Shown piece by piece: positions 34,599-41,270 of a stretch of DNA of 43,368 nt. The stretch's first letter is position 1. Each line of letters opens with the position of its first letter. The stretch lies in NCBI GenBank assembly GCA_900553815.1, contig USEY01000024.1, positions 1-43,368 of the forward strand, given 5' to 3'. A program made the position numbers and the translations under genes. Source of the DNA: an uncultured Bacteroides sp. Its GTDB lineage: Bacteria > Bacteroidota > Bacteroidia > Bacteroidales > Bacteroidaceae. The notes under the pieces were generated by a model. It was given only the letters and a program-made list of their open reading frames with translations. It searched no databases and was not told the origin of the DNA.

Positions 34599-34671
34599 TT
34601 TTCAGTTGTTTTCTTTCTTTTCAGTTGATTGGTTCTTTTTCGGTACAATTTTGTTTCTCATTTGTTTCTCA
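34599..34671. repeat. two pairs of short direct repeats upstream of the integrase
   Basis: TTTTCAGTTG is at 34599 and 34618 (19 bp apart); TTGTTTCTCA is at 34651 and 34662 (11 bp apart). Paired direct repeats next to a tyrosine recombinase gene at an element end are the usual form of integrase arm-binding sites. Confidence 0.5.
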
Positions 34672-34688
34672 ATATCGACCTTTATTCA

Positions 34689-34696
34689 TATCTTTG
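34689..34696 (+). promoter_or_regulatory. -7 element for the integrase gene
   Basis: TATCTTTG matches TAnnTTTG, 30 nt before ATG 34727. It lies inside a longer frame beginning with TTG at 34625, which argues for the 34727 start. Confidence 0.65.
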
Positions 34697-34726
34697 CAAC
34701 AGAAACAAAATTATGAAGGGATCGAT

Positions 34727-35860
34727 ATGCCACGAGTAAAGAAGCCTACAAAAGTAAAAGAGCCTGTCCGCCTTCGGACAAAGAAGCTGGCAGATGGAAG
34801 CCAAAGTCTGTATCTTGATATATACCGTTTCGGAAAACGAACATACGAATATCTTAAGTTGTATCTCATTCCGGAAACGGATAACAATGCCCGTCGGCAG
34901 AATCAGGCGACTATGAATGCCGCCAATGCCATCAAGTCCAAACGTATTATCGAGCTGACCAACGGCGAGGCCGGTATAGAAACCAAAGAGAGAGTTTACC
35001 TGCTTGACTGGATGAATACCTACAAGGAGAACCAGGCCAAGCGTGGCAAAAAGGACGGTTATCAGATTGACATCACTATACGCATCTTGAAGGATTATGC
35101 GGGAGAACGTATGTTGATGGATCAAATAGACAAGACATTCTGCCAGAATTATCTTGACTACCTTCAGTCCGAATACCGTTCCAGAGGCAAACGAGTGTCG
35201 AATTACACACTGCATACTTATTACCGAGTATTGAACGGAGCCTTGAATGCGGCTGTCAGGGCCGAGATCATCAAGTCCAATCCTTTCACGAAAATCAGCA
35301 AGTCGGAAAAGATCCGTCTGCCTGAAAGCAAACGGTCATACATGACCATTGAAGAGGTGCGTGCATTGATCGCAACCCCGATGAAAAATGAATCCGTGAA
35401 AGGTGCTTATCTGTTCTCTTGTTTCTGCGGTCTGCGAATCAGTGATATAATCAAGCTGCAATGGAAAGATGTATTCGTTGACCGTGGACAATACCGTCTG
35501 TCGGTTTCCATGCAGAAAACCAAGGAACCGATTTATCTCCCGCTTTCCCCGGAAGCGTTGAAGTGGATGCCTGCACGTGGGGACAAAGCTCCTGATGACA
35601 ATGTGTTCGACTTGCCGTCCCCAGCAATGGTCAATATTCTTATCAAACCATGGGCAAAAGCGGCGGGAATAAACAAGCGTTTTACATTCCATACGGCGCG
35701 GCACACGTTCGCGACGATGATGCTGACACTCGGAGCAGACTTATATACGACATCCAAGCTGCTCGGCCATGCTGACGTGAAAATGACACAGGTGTACGCC
35801 AAAATCATCAACCAGAAAAAGGATGATGCGGTCAACCTGGTCAACGGATTGTTTGAGTGA
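34727..35860 (+). CDS. tyrosine recombinase (integrase) of the conjugative element
   Basis: 377 aa from ATG 34727. An arm-DNA-binding N-terminus (RLRTKKLADGSQSLYLDIYR), a SAM-like core-binding domain (~85-195) and the catalytic domain follow. Catalytic residues: R237 (FCGLRISD), the Lys of KTKEP, H322 and R325 (HTARHTFAT), H348 (LLGHADVK) and nucleophile Y357 (TQVYAKI). All are present, so it should be active in site-specific integration and excision. It is the first gene inside the element and faces inward. The direct repeats at 34599-34671 are likely its binding sites. Confidence 0.95.
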   Translation: MPRVKKPTKVKEPVRLRTKKLADGSQSLYLDIYRFGKRTYEYLKLYLIPETDNNARRQNQATMNAANAIKSKRIIELTNGEAGIETKERVYLLDWMNTYKENQAKRGKKDGYQIDITIRILKDYAGERMLMDQIDKTFCQNYLDYLQSEYRSRGKRVSNYTLHTYYRVLNGALNAAVRAEIIKSNPFTKISKSEKIRLPESKRSYMTIEEVRALIATPMKNESVKGAYLFSCFCGLRISDIIKLQWKDVFVDRGQYRLSVSMQKTKEPIYLPLSPEALKWMPARGDKAPDDNVFDLPSPAMVNILIKPWAKAAGINKRFTFHTARHTFATMMLTLGADLYTTSKLLGHADVKMTQVYAKIINQKKDDAVNLVNGLFE

Positions 35861-35863
35861 CCA

Positions 35864-35880
35864 ATGATATACCATATCAT
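35864..35880. promoter_or_regulatory. palindrome ATGATAT-ACC-ATATCAT just after the integrase stop
   Basis: Perfect 7-bp arms around ACC, 3 bp past the TGA. The half-site resembles ATGATACC of the operator-like repeat at 36811, so both may bind the same element regulator. Confidence 0.5.
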
Positions 35881-35989
35881 GTCAAATTTACAAGTAGATA
35901 TTTTAAGGGCGTCATCGATTGCAGATACAATCGAAAAACGATACCTTTATGATGATATATTATTATAAACCAATAAAATGTAAATCGAC

Positions 35990-36758
35990 ATGACAAGAGC
36001 TGACAAAGGCCTTCTCTCTTTTTGAGGGGAGCAAACACCCGCATCACATTGAATCGGCACAGGACGTGGCGGAAGAACTTTTCGCCCTGCTTACCGAAGC
36101 AAAAACAGTTTATCTCCAGGAGGTCAAAATCCACGGCAAACAGTATCGCCGTTATGTGGAGGATTTTGTGAACAGTCACCGGTATATTGACTGCGATAAC
36201 GCGGTCTGCCGGAACTGCCACGAAATGAACATCCACATCGTCAAGGGACTGCTGACTGACTGTCCCCACCTTATCCAACCGCTTTTTTCCGCCCCGAGCC
36301 TTTCTTTCGAGGAGTGCATGGAACTGAAGCGGAAGTATGACACATCGGAACTGGCATCCTCCGATTGTAATCCGGCAAAGTTTTCATTTCTTTCTTTTGA
36401 CTGCAGCCTTTCACGCAAACAACTGGCCGGTATCGTTTCTTGCGCCAACACTTATCATCTGTTCTGCTCTTCCGTAACCATTGACGACATGGAATCTCTC
36501 TTCTCCTGCAAGAGAGGTTTCAGCCTTCGGGTGAACAGCGTGCGCCGTGTGGCTATCCTGTTCGATGCCCTTCTTGAGAATTCATTCATTCAGCCTTACT
36601 GGCAATCAGTCCTCGAAAGAGGGCGTTTCCTGCAATCCAAGGACGGCTCGCACTTCATATCCGCAACGAGCATATCCACCACGCTTTCGTTGGTCAGGAA
36701 CAAAATGACTTCAACCGCTTACAATATCAGAAAGTTTGTAAGCCAACTGAAGGAATGA
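35990..36758 (+). pseudogene. element gene of unknown function, probable 1-nt frameshift near its start
   Basis: The long frame has only a GTG (36066) as a start, giving 230 aa. Its frame is open upstream to 35995 and reads (L)TKAFSLFEGSKHPHHIESAQ without a start codon. In the neighbouring frame an ATG at 35990 reads MTRADK and stops at 36023. Dropping one G of the GG at 36008-36009 joins them into MTRADKAFSLFEGSKHP…, a natural start. The protein is soluble, with a CRNCHE Cys motif near residue 48 and a C-terminal half of helices (LSRKQLAGIVSCANTYHLFC); the layout vaguely recalls RteC-type element regulators, but I do not assign it. It may be a broken gene, a sequencing error or frameshifting. 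Confidence 0.5.
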
Positions 36759-36795
36759 AAGGAAGTGCTAAGAAGTCAACCATGTGAAAAGCAAA

Positions 36796-36834
36796 AGTAT
36801 GATAACTGATATGATACCAAACCGGTATCATACT
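36796..36834. promoter_or_regulatory. nested inverted repeats, operator-like, upstream of the excisionase-like gene
   Basis: AGTATGAT (36796) pairs with ATCATACT (36827) and, inside, ATGATACC (36811) pairs with GGTATCAT (36824). It lies 30 bp before the -7 box at 36865, a normal place for a repressor or activator site. Confidence 0.6.
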
Positions 36835-36864
36835 GTCATCCAATGCTTTTAGATATTCACACTC

Positions 36865-36872
36865 TACCTTTG
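36865..36872 (+). promoter_or_regulatory. -7 element for the excisionase-like gene
   Basis: TACCTTTG matches TAnnTTTG, 65 nt before ATG 36938. Confidence 0.6.
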
Positions 36873-36937
36873 CCTCTGTATACAACGCGTTACAAACAGA
36901 GGTGCATCTCTTATTGTCTAATTTAATCACGAATAAT

Positions 36938-37333
36938 ATGTCCAACAGATTGACATTCATGGAAAGGTTGAGCGAACGGCTCACGGCCCTTGAAGCGATT
37001 GTCCGGAAATTGGAACCGGTCGAGAGCTTTCTGGAACGGGTGGAATTGCTGGAAAAGAACATTTATGCGACCAAAAAGGTCTTTACTTTTTCGGAAGCCT
37101 GCATGTACATCGGGGTATCAGAAAGTATGCTGTATAAACTTACAGCCAACAAGGAGATTCCTCACTACAAGCCTCGTGGCAAGATGATCTACTTTGCCAA
37201 GGAGGAACTGGACGAATGGCTCCTGCAGAATCATGAACTTGCCGTCGATGATGCCACGCGGATGGCACACGAGGCGGCAGCAGTACAACCCTTCTTAAAC
37301 GAGAAACGCCATGGAAAACGAAAGAAGAACTGA
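36938..37333 (+). CDS. excisionase-like helix-turn-helix DNA-binding protein
   Basis: 131 aa from ATG 36938. An N-terminal coiled coil (MERLSERLTALEAIVRKLEP, then VESFLERVELLEK) leads to a MerR-like winged HTH of the excisionase/HTH_17 type: FTFSEACMYIGVSESMLYKL, then TANKEIPHYKPRGKMIYFAK and EELDEWL. Such proteins in Bacteroides elements bend DNA for excision or regulate transfer genes. Its stop overlaps the ATPase gene start (37311) by 23 bp, so the pair is coupled. The operator at 36796 suggests self-regulation (inference). Confidence 0.85.
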   Translation: MSNRLTFMERLSERLTALEAIVRKLEPVESFLERVELLEKNIYATKKVFTFSEACMYIGVSESMLYKLTANKEIPHYKPRGKMIYFAKEELDEWLLQNHELAVDDATRMAHEAAAVQPFLNEKRHGKRKKN

Positions 37334-38411
37334 CCAGAAGACGGGAATGGGATTGGAAGAGACCCGTCTGTCAGATATTCTTTCAGCTTCCCAAATCAAG
37401 GCGACGGATACATACGAGACCCCGCCGCAAATTATCTGGATTGACAATTCGACCATAGCGACTCTCGGCAATTTCAGTGCATCGACCGGCAAGGCAAAAT
37501 CCAAGAAGACATTCAATGTCTCCGCCCTTGTCGCCGCTTCCCTGGCAGGAAAGCAGGTGCTGAACTACCGGGCGCATCTGCCGGAAGGCAAACGCCGGAT
37601 CCTGTATGTCGATACCGAGCAGAGCCGCTATCATTGTCACACGGTGCTGGAACGTATTCTGCGGTTGGCCGGGCTTCCTACCACAGCAGACAGCGAGAAC
37701 CTTGATTTCATCTGCCTGCGGGAGTATTCTCCGACAGTCCGTATAAGTGTGATAGACTATGCCCTGCGTCAGGGTAAAGGTTACGGGCTGGTTATCATTG
37801 ACGGTATCCGCGACCTTATGCTGGACATCAACAGCACCAGCGAATCGGTGGAGGTCATCAACAAAATGATGGAATGGTCCTCTCGTTACGACCTGCATAT
37901 CCATTGCGTGCTGCACCTGAACAAAGGGGACAACAATGTACGAGGCCATATCGGTACGGAGATGAGCAACAAGGCGGAAACAGTACTGGTCATCAGCAAA
38001 TGCAACGAGAATCCGTCTGTCAGTGAAGTCCATGCCCTGCATATCCGGGAAAAGGAGTTCAAACCCTTCGCGTTCACCGTGGACGACAACGGGCTCCCGG
38101 TCATCGCCGAAGGGCACACGTTCGGTGACACCCCGAAGCCCAGGCAACGGACAAGCTTTACGGAACTGAGCATCGAGCAGCACCGGGAAGCCCTTTCCGC
38201 TGCCTTTGACGGCAAACCCATCAGGGGCTTTGAGAATGTACTGCAACGTCTGATCGCCTCTTATGAAAACATAGGCTTCAAACGTGGCCGCAGTGTCATG
38301 ATAAAACTGCTGCAGTACCTGACGGACAACCTTAAACTTGTTGTCAAGCAGGACAAGCTGTTCTACTATGACATGACCCCCGCGGAAGCAAGGCTTTTTG
38401 ATGAAGAATGA
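37311..38411 (+). CDS. RepA-like AAA/RecA-fold ATPase of the element
   Basis: 366 aa from ATG 37311. The Walker A region is of the RepA-helicase type (GNFSASTGKAKSKKTFNVSA, ~53-72), Walker B is YGLVIIDGIRDL (~157-168), and HIHCVLHLNKGDNNVRGHIG resembles the later RecA-fold motif with a sensor Asn/His. Such genes, with excisionase-like and Toprim partners, recur in Bacteroides conjugative elements and plasmids, where they are thought to act in element replication. The C-terminal ~90 residues are helical. Translationally coupled to the preceding HTH gene. Confidence 0.85.
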   Translation: MENERRTDQKTGMGLEETRLSDILSASQIKATDTYETPPQIIWIDNSTIATLGNFSASTGKAKSKKTFNVSALVAASLAGKQVLNYRAHLPEGKRRILYVDTEQSRYHCHTVLERILRLAGLPTTADSENLDFICLREYSPTVRISVIDYALRQGKGYGLVIIDGIRDLMLDINSTSESVEVINKMMEWSSRYDLHIHCVLHLNKGDNNVRGHIGTEMSNKAETVLVISKCNENPSVSEVHALHIREKEFKPFAFTVDDNGLPVIAEGHTFGDTPKPRQRTSFTELSIEQHREALSAAFDGKPIRGFENVLQRLIASYENIGFKRGRSVMIKLLQYLTDNLKLVVKQDKLFYYDMTPAEARLFDEE

Positions 38412-38437
38412 AGCCGGGCGCGGGCATATATATTTCA

Positions 38438-38483
38438 GTTTACTTTAGTATGTATATATATAGGGAATAAAACTAAACTAAAC
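38438..38483. promoter_or_regulatory. 12-bp inverted repeat in an AT-rich gap
   Basis: GTTTACTTTAGT (38438) and ACTAAACTAAAC (38472) pair with one mismatch across 22 nt of TATATATA-rich sequence. It fills the 105-bp gap between the ATPase and primase-like genes and could be a protein site, an attenuator hairpin or part of a replication origin. Confidence 0.45.
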
Positions 38484-38516
38484 CATTTCCGTGTGAACAA
38501 GTGAAAGAAAACAGCC

Positions 38517-39404
38517 ATGACTATAGAAGAAGCAAAACAGGTACGCATAGTGGACTTCCTGGCGCAGCTCGGCCACCATGCGCAATACGTTAAATCGGAT
38601 CAGTACTGGTATCTCTCGCCGTTAAGGGATGAGCAGTCGCCGTCGTTCAAGGTCAATGACCGGTTGAACGAATGGTATGATTTTGGGGCGGCCACCGGAG
38701 GCGACCTCGTGGAATTGGGTAAATACCTTTACCAGACTGAAAGTGTAAGCGAGGTACTGGCATACATCGGGCGACATTCCAGCGATATGCCTTTGCCGAA
38801 AGTCCGTTTCCAGGCTCTTCCGCCCCGTCCCGTGGAATCGGATATGAAAAATCTGATTGTCGTCCCGTTACGGCATCACGCGTTATACTCTTACCTTCAG
38901 TCCCGGAAAATAGATGCTGACATAGGACGTATGTTCTGCAAGGAAATCCATTATGAATTGCGTGACCGGCATTATTTTGCCCTCGCGTTCGGTAATGTTT
39001 CGGGCGGATATGAAATGCGCAACGCCTATTATAAAGGATGTATCAAGAACAAGGACATCTCCCTGATCGGACATCAGTGCGGAGAGATACAGGAACGGGT
39101 CTGCGTGTTCGAGGGGTTCATGGACTTTCTGTCTTACCTGACATTGAAGCAGTCATGCAACTGGACCATTTGTATAGACCAGCCTTGCGACTACCTTGTC
39201 ATGAACTCCGTAAACAACCTGAAAAAGGCATTGATGTACCTGCAGAGATACCTGCATATACATTGTTATCTCGACAACGACCTTGCCGGGCAAAAGACCG
39301 TGGAAACCATAGCCGGACTATACGGCGAACGGGTCAGCAACGAAGCTGTCCGATATAGCGAATACAAGGATCTGAATGATTGCTTGCGAGGCAAGAAACG
39401 CTGA
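38517..39404 (+). CDS. Toprim DNA primase-like protein with degenerate zinc-finger region
   Basis: 295 aa from ATG 38517. Residues ~20-70 follow the CHC2 primase zinc-domain pattern (YWYLSPLRDEQSPSFKVNDR, NEWYDFGAATGGDLVEL) but lack the Cys/His ligands. A Toprim domain follows: VCVFEGFMDFLSYL (the EG motif) and HCYLDNDLAGQKT (the DxD-type motif). Members of this kind in Bacteroides elements are annotated as DNA primases or mobilisable-element Toprim proteins; primase activity is inferred. A terminator lies 28 bp after it, ending the replication/regulation block before the tra operon. Confidence 0.85.
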   Translation: MTIEEAKQVRIVDFLAQLGHHAQYVKSDQYWYLSPLRDEQSPSFKVNDRLNEWYDFGAATGGDLVELGKYLYQTESVSEVLAYIGRHSSDMPLPKVRFQALPPRPVESDMKNLIVVPLRHHALYSYLQSRKIDADIGRMFCKEIHYELRDRHYFALAFGNVSGGYEMRNAYYKGCIKNKDISLIGHQCGEIQERVCVFEGFMDFLSYLTLKQSCNWTICIDQPCDYLVMNSVNNLKKALMYLQRYLHIHCYLDNDLAGQKTVETIAGLYGERVSNEAVRYSEYKDLNDCLRGKKR

Positions 39405-39431
39405 CCTAAAAAAAGCGAATCTGCCAATGGA

Positions 39432-39458
39432 AGCCCTCCTGAACGGAGGGCTTTTTTT
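39432..39458 (+). terminator. rho-independent terminator after the primase-like gene
   Basis: AGCCCTCC-TGAAC-GGAGGGCT followed by a run of seven Ts. Perfect 8-bp stem. Confidence 0.9.
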
Positions 39459-39497
39459 ATGCCCTGACTTCTTCATTTTTTCCGTTCATTAAGGCGA

Positions 39498-39532
39498 TAT
39501 AGTACGATTTTATAGTACGATTTTCAAAATCG
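39498..39532. promoter_or_regulatory. tandem repeat plus perfect palindrome upstream of the tra operon
   Basis: TATAGTACGATTTT occurs twice with a 13-bp period (39498, 39511) and runs into the perfect palindrome CGATTTTCAAAATCG (39518-39532). It lies in the AT-rich 245-bp gap before the first tra gene, where a transfer-operon regulator would be expected to bind. Confidence 0.55.
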
Positions 39533-39649
39533 ATATAAATCTTGTAAGGAAAACATCCGTTTAATACACAATTATTTCGTAGTTCGGAATTCTCCTTTTT
39601 TATTTGTGAAATCAAACTAATACAAAATTCAATATCCATACTAAAAGAT

Positions 39650-40105
39650 ATGAGATCATATTTCATTTTTGCCATTGTTCTGACGGTCGCGTACCTCATT
39701 TATTACGCGGTCATCATTATGCAGGATCTCTATGGAAAAAGGAGAACCGGCAAGACAGAGGAGGAAGTTTTCGACCTCGGCACACTTGAGGACGAAGAGA
39801 GTGTTGCCGTGAGCGAGAGTGAAACCGGGTTCCGTGTCGGCAACGAGCAATACGATACTGAAACAGCATCAGGCGGCGATTCTGCCACCGACCAGAAGCC
39901 GGCGGACAAAAAGCCGGAGACAAAGGAGACCCCGGAAGAAAGACTGGAGCGTCTCAAAGCCAAGGCGGAGGAAAAGATGGAGGAAACCACGCCCTACCTG
40001 TCTGATGGCTTCAGTGCAGATGAAATGTACAAGGCGATGCTTTCCAGGGGCAAACTGGAAAATCGTCCGGAGATGGCCTGGAAACCAATTAAAGACAAAT
40101 TGTAG
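39650..40105 (+). CDS. DUF4122-like conjugal transfer protein
   Basis: 151 aa from ATG 39650. One N-terminal membrane helix (FIFAIVLTVAYLIYYAVIIM) then a long, highly charged cytosolic or periplasmic tail rich in Glu, Lys and Thr (TGKTEEEVFDL…, KPADKKPETKETPEERLERL, KAKAEEKMEETTPYLSDGFS), ending in a small conserved-looking motif (ADEMYKAMLSRGKLE). The position immediately before the TraE-type genes is that of the DUF4122/TraD-like proteins of CTnDOT-family elements; the name is from memory and context. It ends 1 nt before the next ATG. Confidence 0.65.
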   Translation: MRSYFIFAIVLTVAYLIYYAVIIMQDLYGKRRTGKTEEEVFDLGTLEDEESVAVSESETGFRVGNEQYDTETASGGDSATDQKPADKKPETKETPEERLERLKAKAEEKMEETTPYLSDGFSADEMYKAMLSRGKLENRPEMAWKPIKDKL

Positions 40106-40106
40106 C

Positions 40107-40430
40107 ATGTCGATTAAGCAAAAGATAGTATGCCTGTTAATTCTTGTACCCTATGCGGCTTTCGCCAAGAGCGGCAGCGTGAACTACAGCTGGGGAGCGG
40201 ATGCGCTGGCCACGATGCACGACTTCGTGGTCACGATGATGCTGTATGTCCTGTATATATGCTACTCCATCGCATCCGTTCTGGTCATCGTGTCCGCCTT
40301 CCAGATCTACATCAAGATGAACACTGGAGAGGACGGCATCGTCAAATCCTTTTTATCGCTGCTTGGCGCGTGCCTGTTCATCATCGGGGCCTCCATCGTA
40401 CTTCCGGCATTTTTCGGTTATCGCATATAA
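40107..40430 (+). CDS. DUF4134 (TraE-type) conjugal transfer protein, first copy
   Basis: 107 aa from ATG 40107, directly after the preceding stop; a longer upstream frame overlaps that gene and is rejected. Signal peptide (MSIKQKIVCLLILVPYAAFA) followed by two membrane helices (VVTMMLYVLYICYSIASVLV, then SLLGACLFIIGASIVLPAFF) around a short loop with KMNTGEDGIVKS. This is the DUF4134 layout, a small pilin-like (VirB2-like) subunit of the transfer channel. A second DUF4134 protein follows at 40480 with the same design. Confidence 0.8.
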   Translation: MSIKQKIVCLLILVPYAAFAKSGSVNYSWGADALATMHDFVVTMMLYVLYICYSIASVLVIVSAFQIYIKMNTGEDGIVKSFLSLLGACLFIIGASIVLPAFFGYRI

Positions 40431-40479
40431 GGCTGTTTAACAATCCAATACATAAATATTAACTCAAAAACGATCAAGT

Positions 40480-40857
40480 ATGTTTCAGAAAGTAAAACAA
40501 ATGTGCCGAAAGGCAAAAGGATTCATCCAAGGTGTTTCCACCAAAGTGAAGATGCTTGCACTCACTTTGTTCTCTGGTACCACGGCAATGGCCCAGAGTA
40601 CGGCCGGCGACTATTCAGCCGGTACTACCGCACTTTCTACCGTGGCGGAGGAAATTGTCAAGTATGTACCAGTCATGGTCAAGCTCTGCTATGCCATCGC
40701 CGGTGTAGTCGCCATTATCGGCGCCATCTCCGTTTACATCGCCATGAACAACGAAGAGCAGGATGTCAAAAAGAAGATCATGATGGTGGTTGGTGCATGT
40801 CTTTTCCTGATTGCAGCAGCACAGGCTCTTCCTTTGTTTTTCGGCATTGACGCATAA
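40480..40857 (+). CDS. traE: DUF4134 (TraE) conjugal transfer protein, second copy
   Basis: 125 aa from ATG 40480. N-terminal basic segment and a signal-like stretch (VKMLALTLFSGTTAMAQ), a short Thr/Ser loop and two membrane helices (VPVMVKLCYAIAGVVAIIGA, then IMMVVGACLFLIAAAQALPL). The motif VYIAMNNEEQDVKKKIM corresponds to IYIKMNTGEDGIVKSFL in the preceding gene. It is the canonical TraE of CTnDOT-like elements, next to TraF, and is thought to be a major small subunit of the mating apparatus. Confidence 0.9.
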   Translation: MFQKVKQMCRKAKGFIQGVSTKVKMLALTLFSGTTAMAQSTAGDYSAGTTALSTVAEEIVKYVPVMVKLCYAIAGVVAIIGAISVYIAMNNEEQDVKKKIMMVVGACLFLIAAAQALPLFFGIDA

Positions 40858-40869
40858 AAGTACCGAGGG

Positions 40870-41166
40870 ATGAAAAGCAAGGAAACACGTTATCCGGACT
40901 ATCCGCTGTTCAAGGGGCTGCAACGTCCTCTTGAAGTGATGGGATTGCAGGGCCGTTACATCTATTGGGCGGCAGGAACGGCAGGCGGAGCCATCGCGGG
41001 CTTCATAGCCGCTTACTGCCTTGCCGGATTCGTGGCCGGACTGGCCGCGCTGACAGTCATTCTGTCGGTGGGCATCGTGCTAATCATCTTCAAGCAGCGG
41101 AAAGGTCTGCACAGCAAGAGAACGGACCGAGGCGTGTTCGTCTATGCCTACTCGCGTAAGGTCTGA
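40870..41166 (+). CDS. traF: DUF4133 (TraF) conjugal transfer protein
   Basis: 98 aa from ATG 40870, 12 bp after traE. The N-terminal RYPDYPLFKGLQRPLEVMGL is the DUF4133 signature, followed by two membrane helices (YIYWAAGTAGGAIAGFIAAY and GLAALTVILSVGIVLIIF) and a basic tail (KQRKGLHSKRTDRGVFVYAY). It resembles VirB3 in size and topology and acts with the VirB4-like TraG in the inner membrane. Confidence 0.92.
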   Translation: MKSKETRYPDYPLFKGLQRPLEVMGLQGRYIYWAAGTAGGAIAGFIAAYCLAGFVAGLAALTVILSVGIVLIIFKQRKGLHSKRTDRGVFVYAYSRKV

Positions 41167-41270
41167 CAAAATTAAACCATCACAGCAATGTGTGGCTATA
41201 TTGAATGTTGAACGCGGGTAGGTTCGTATGAGATACGGGCCTACCCCTATTTAATTGAACGTATATTGAA

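Noticed and set aside
39457..39699. 80-codon minus-strand frame
   Set aside because: It overlaps the T-run of a terminator and the start of the first tra gene, and covers operator-like repeats; some protein-like character, but not enough support.
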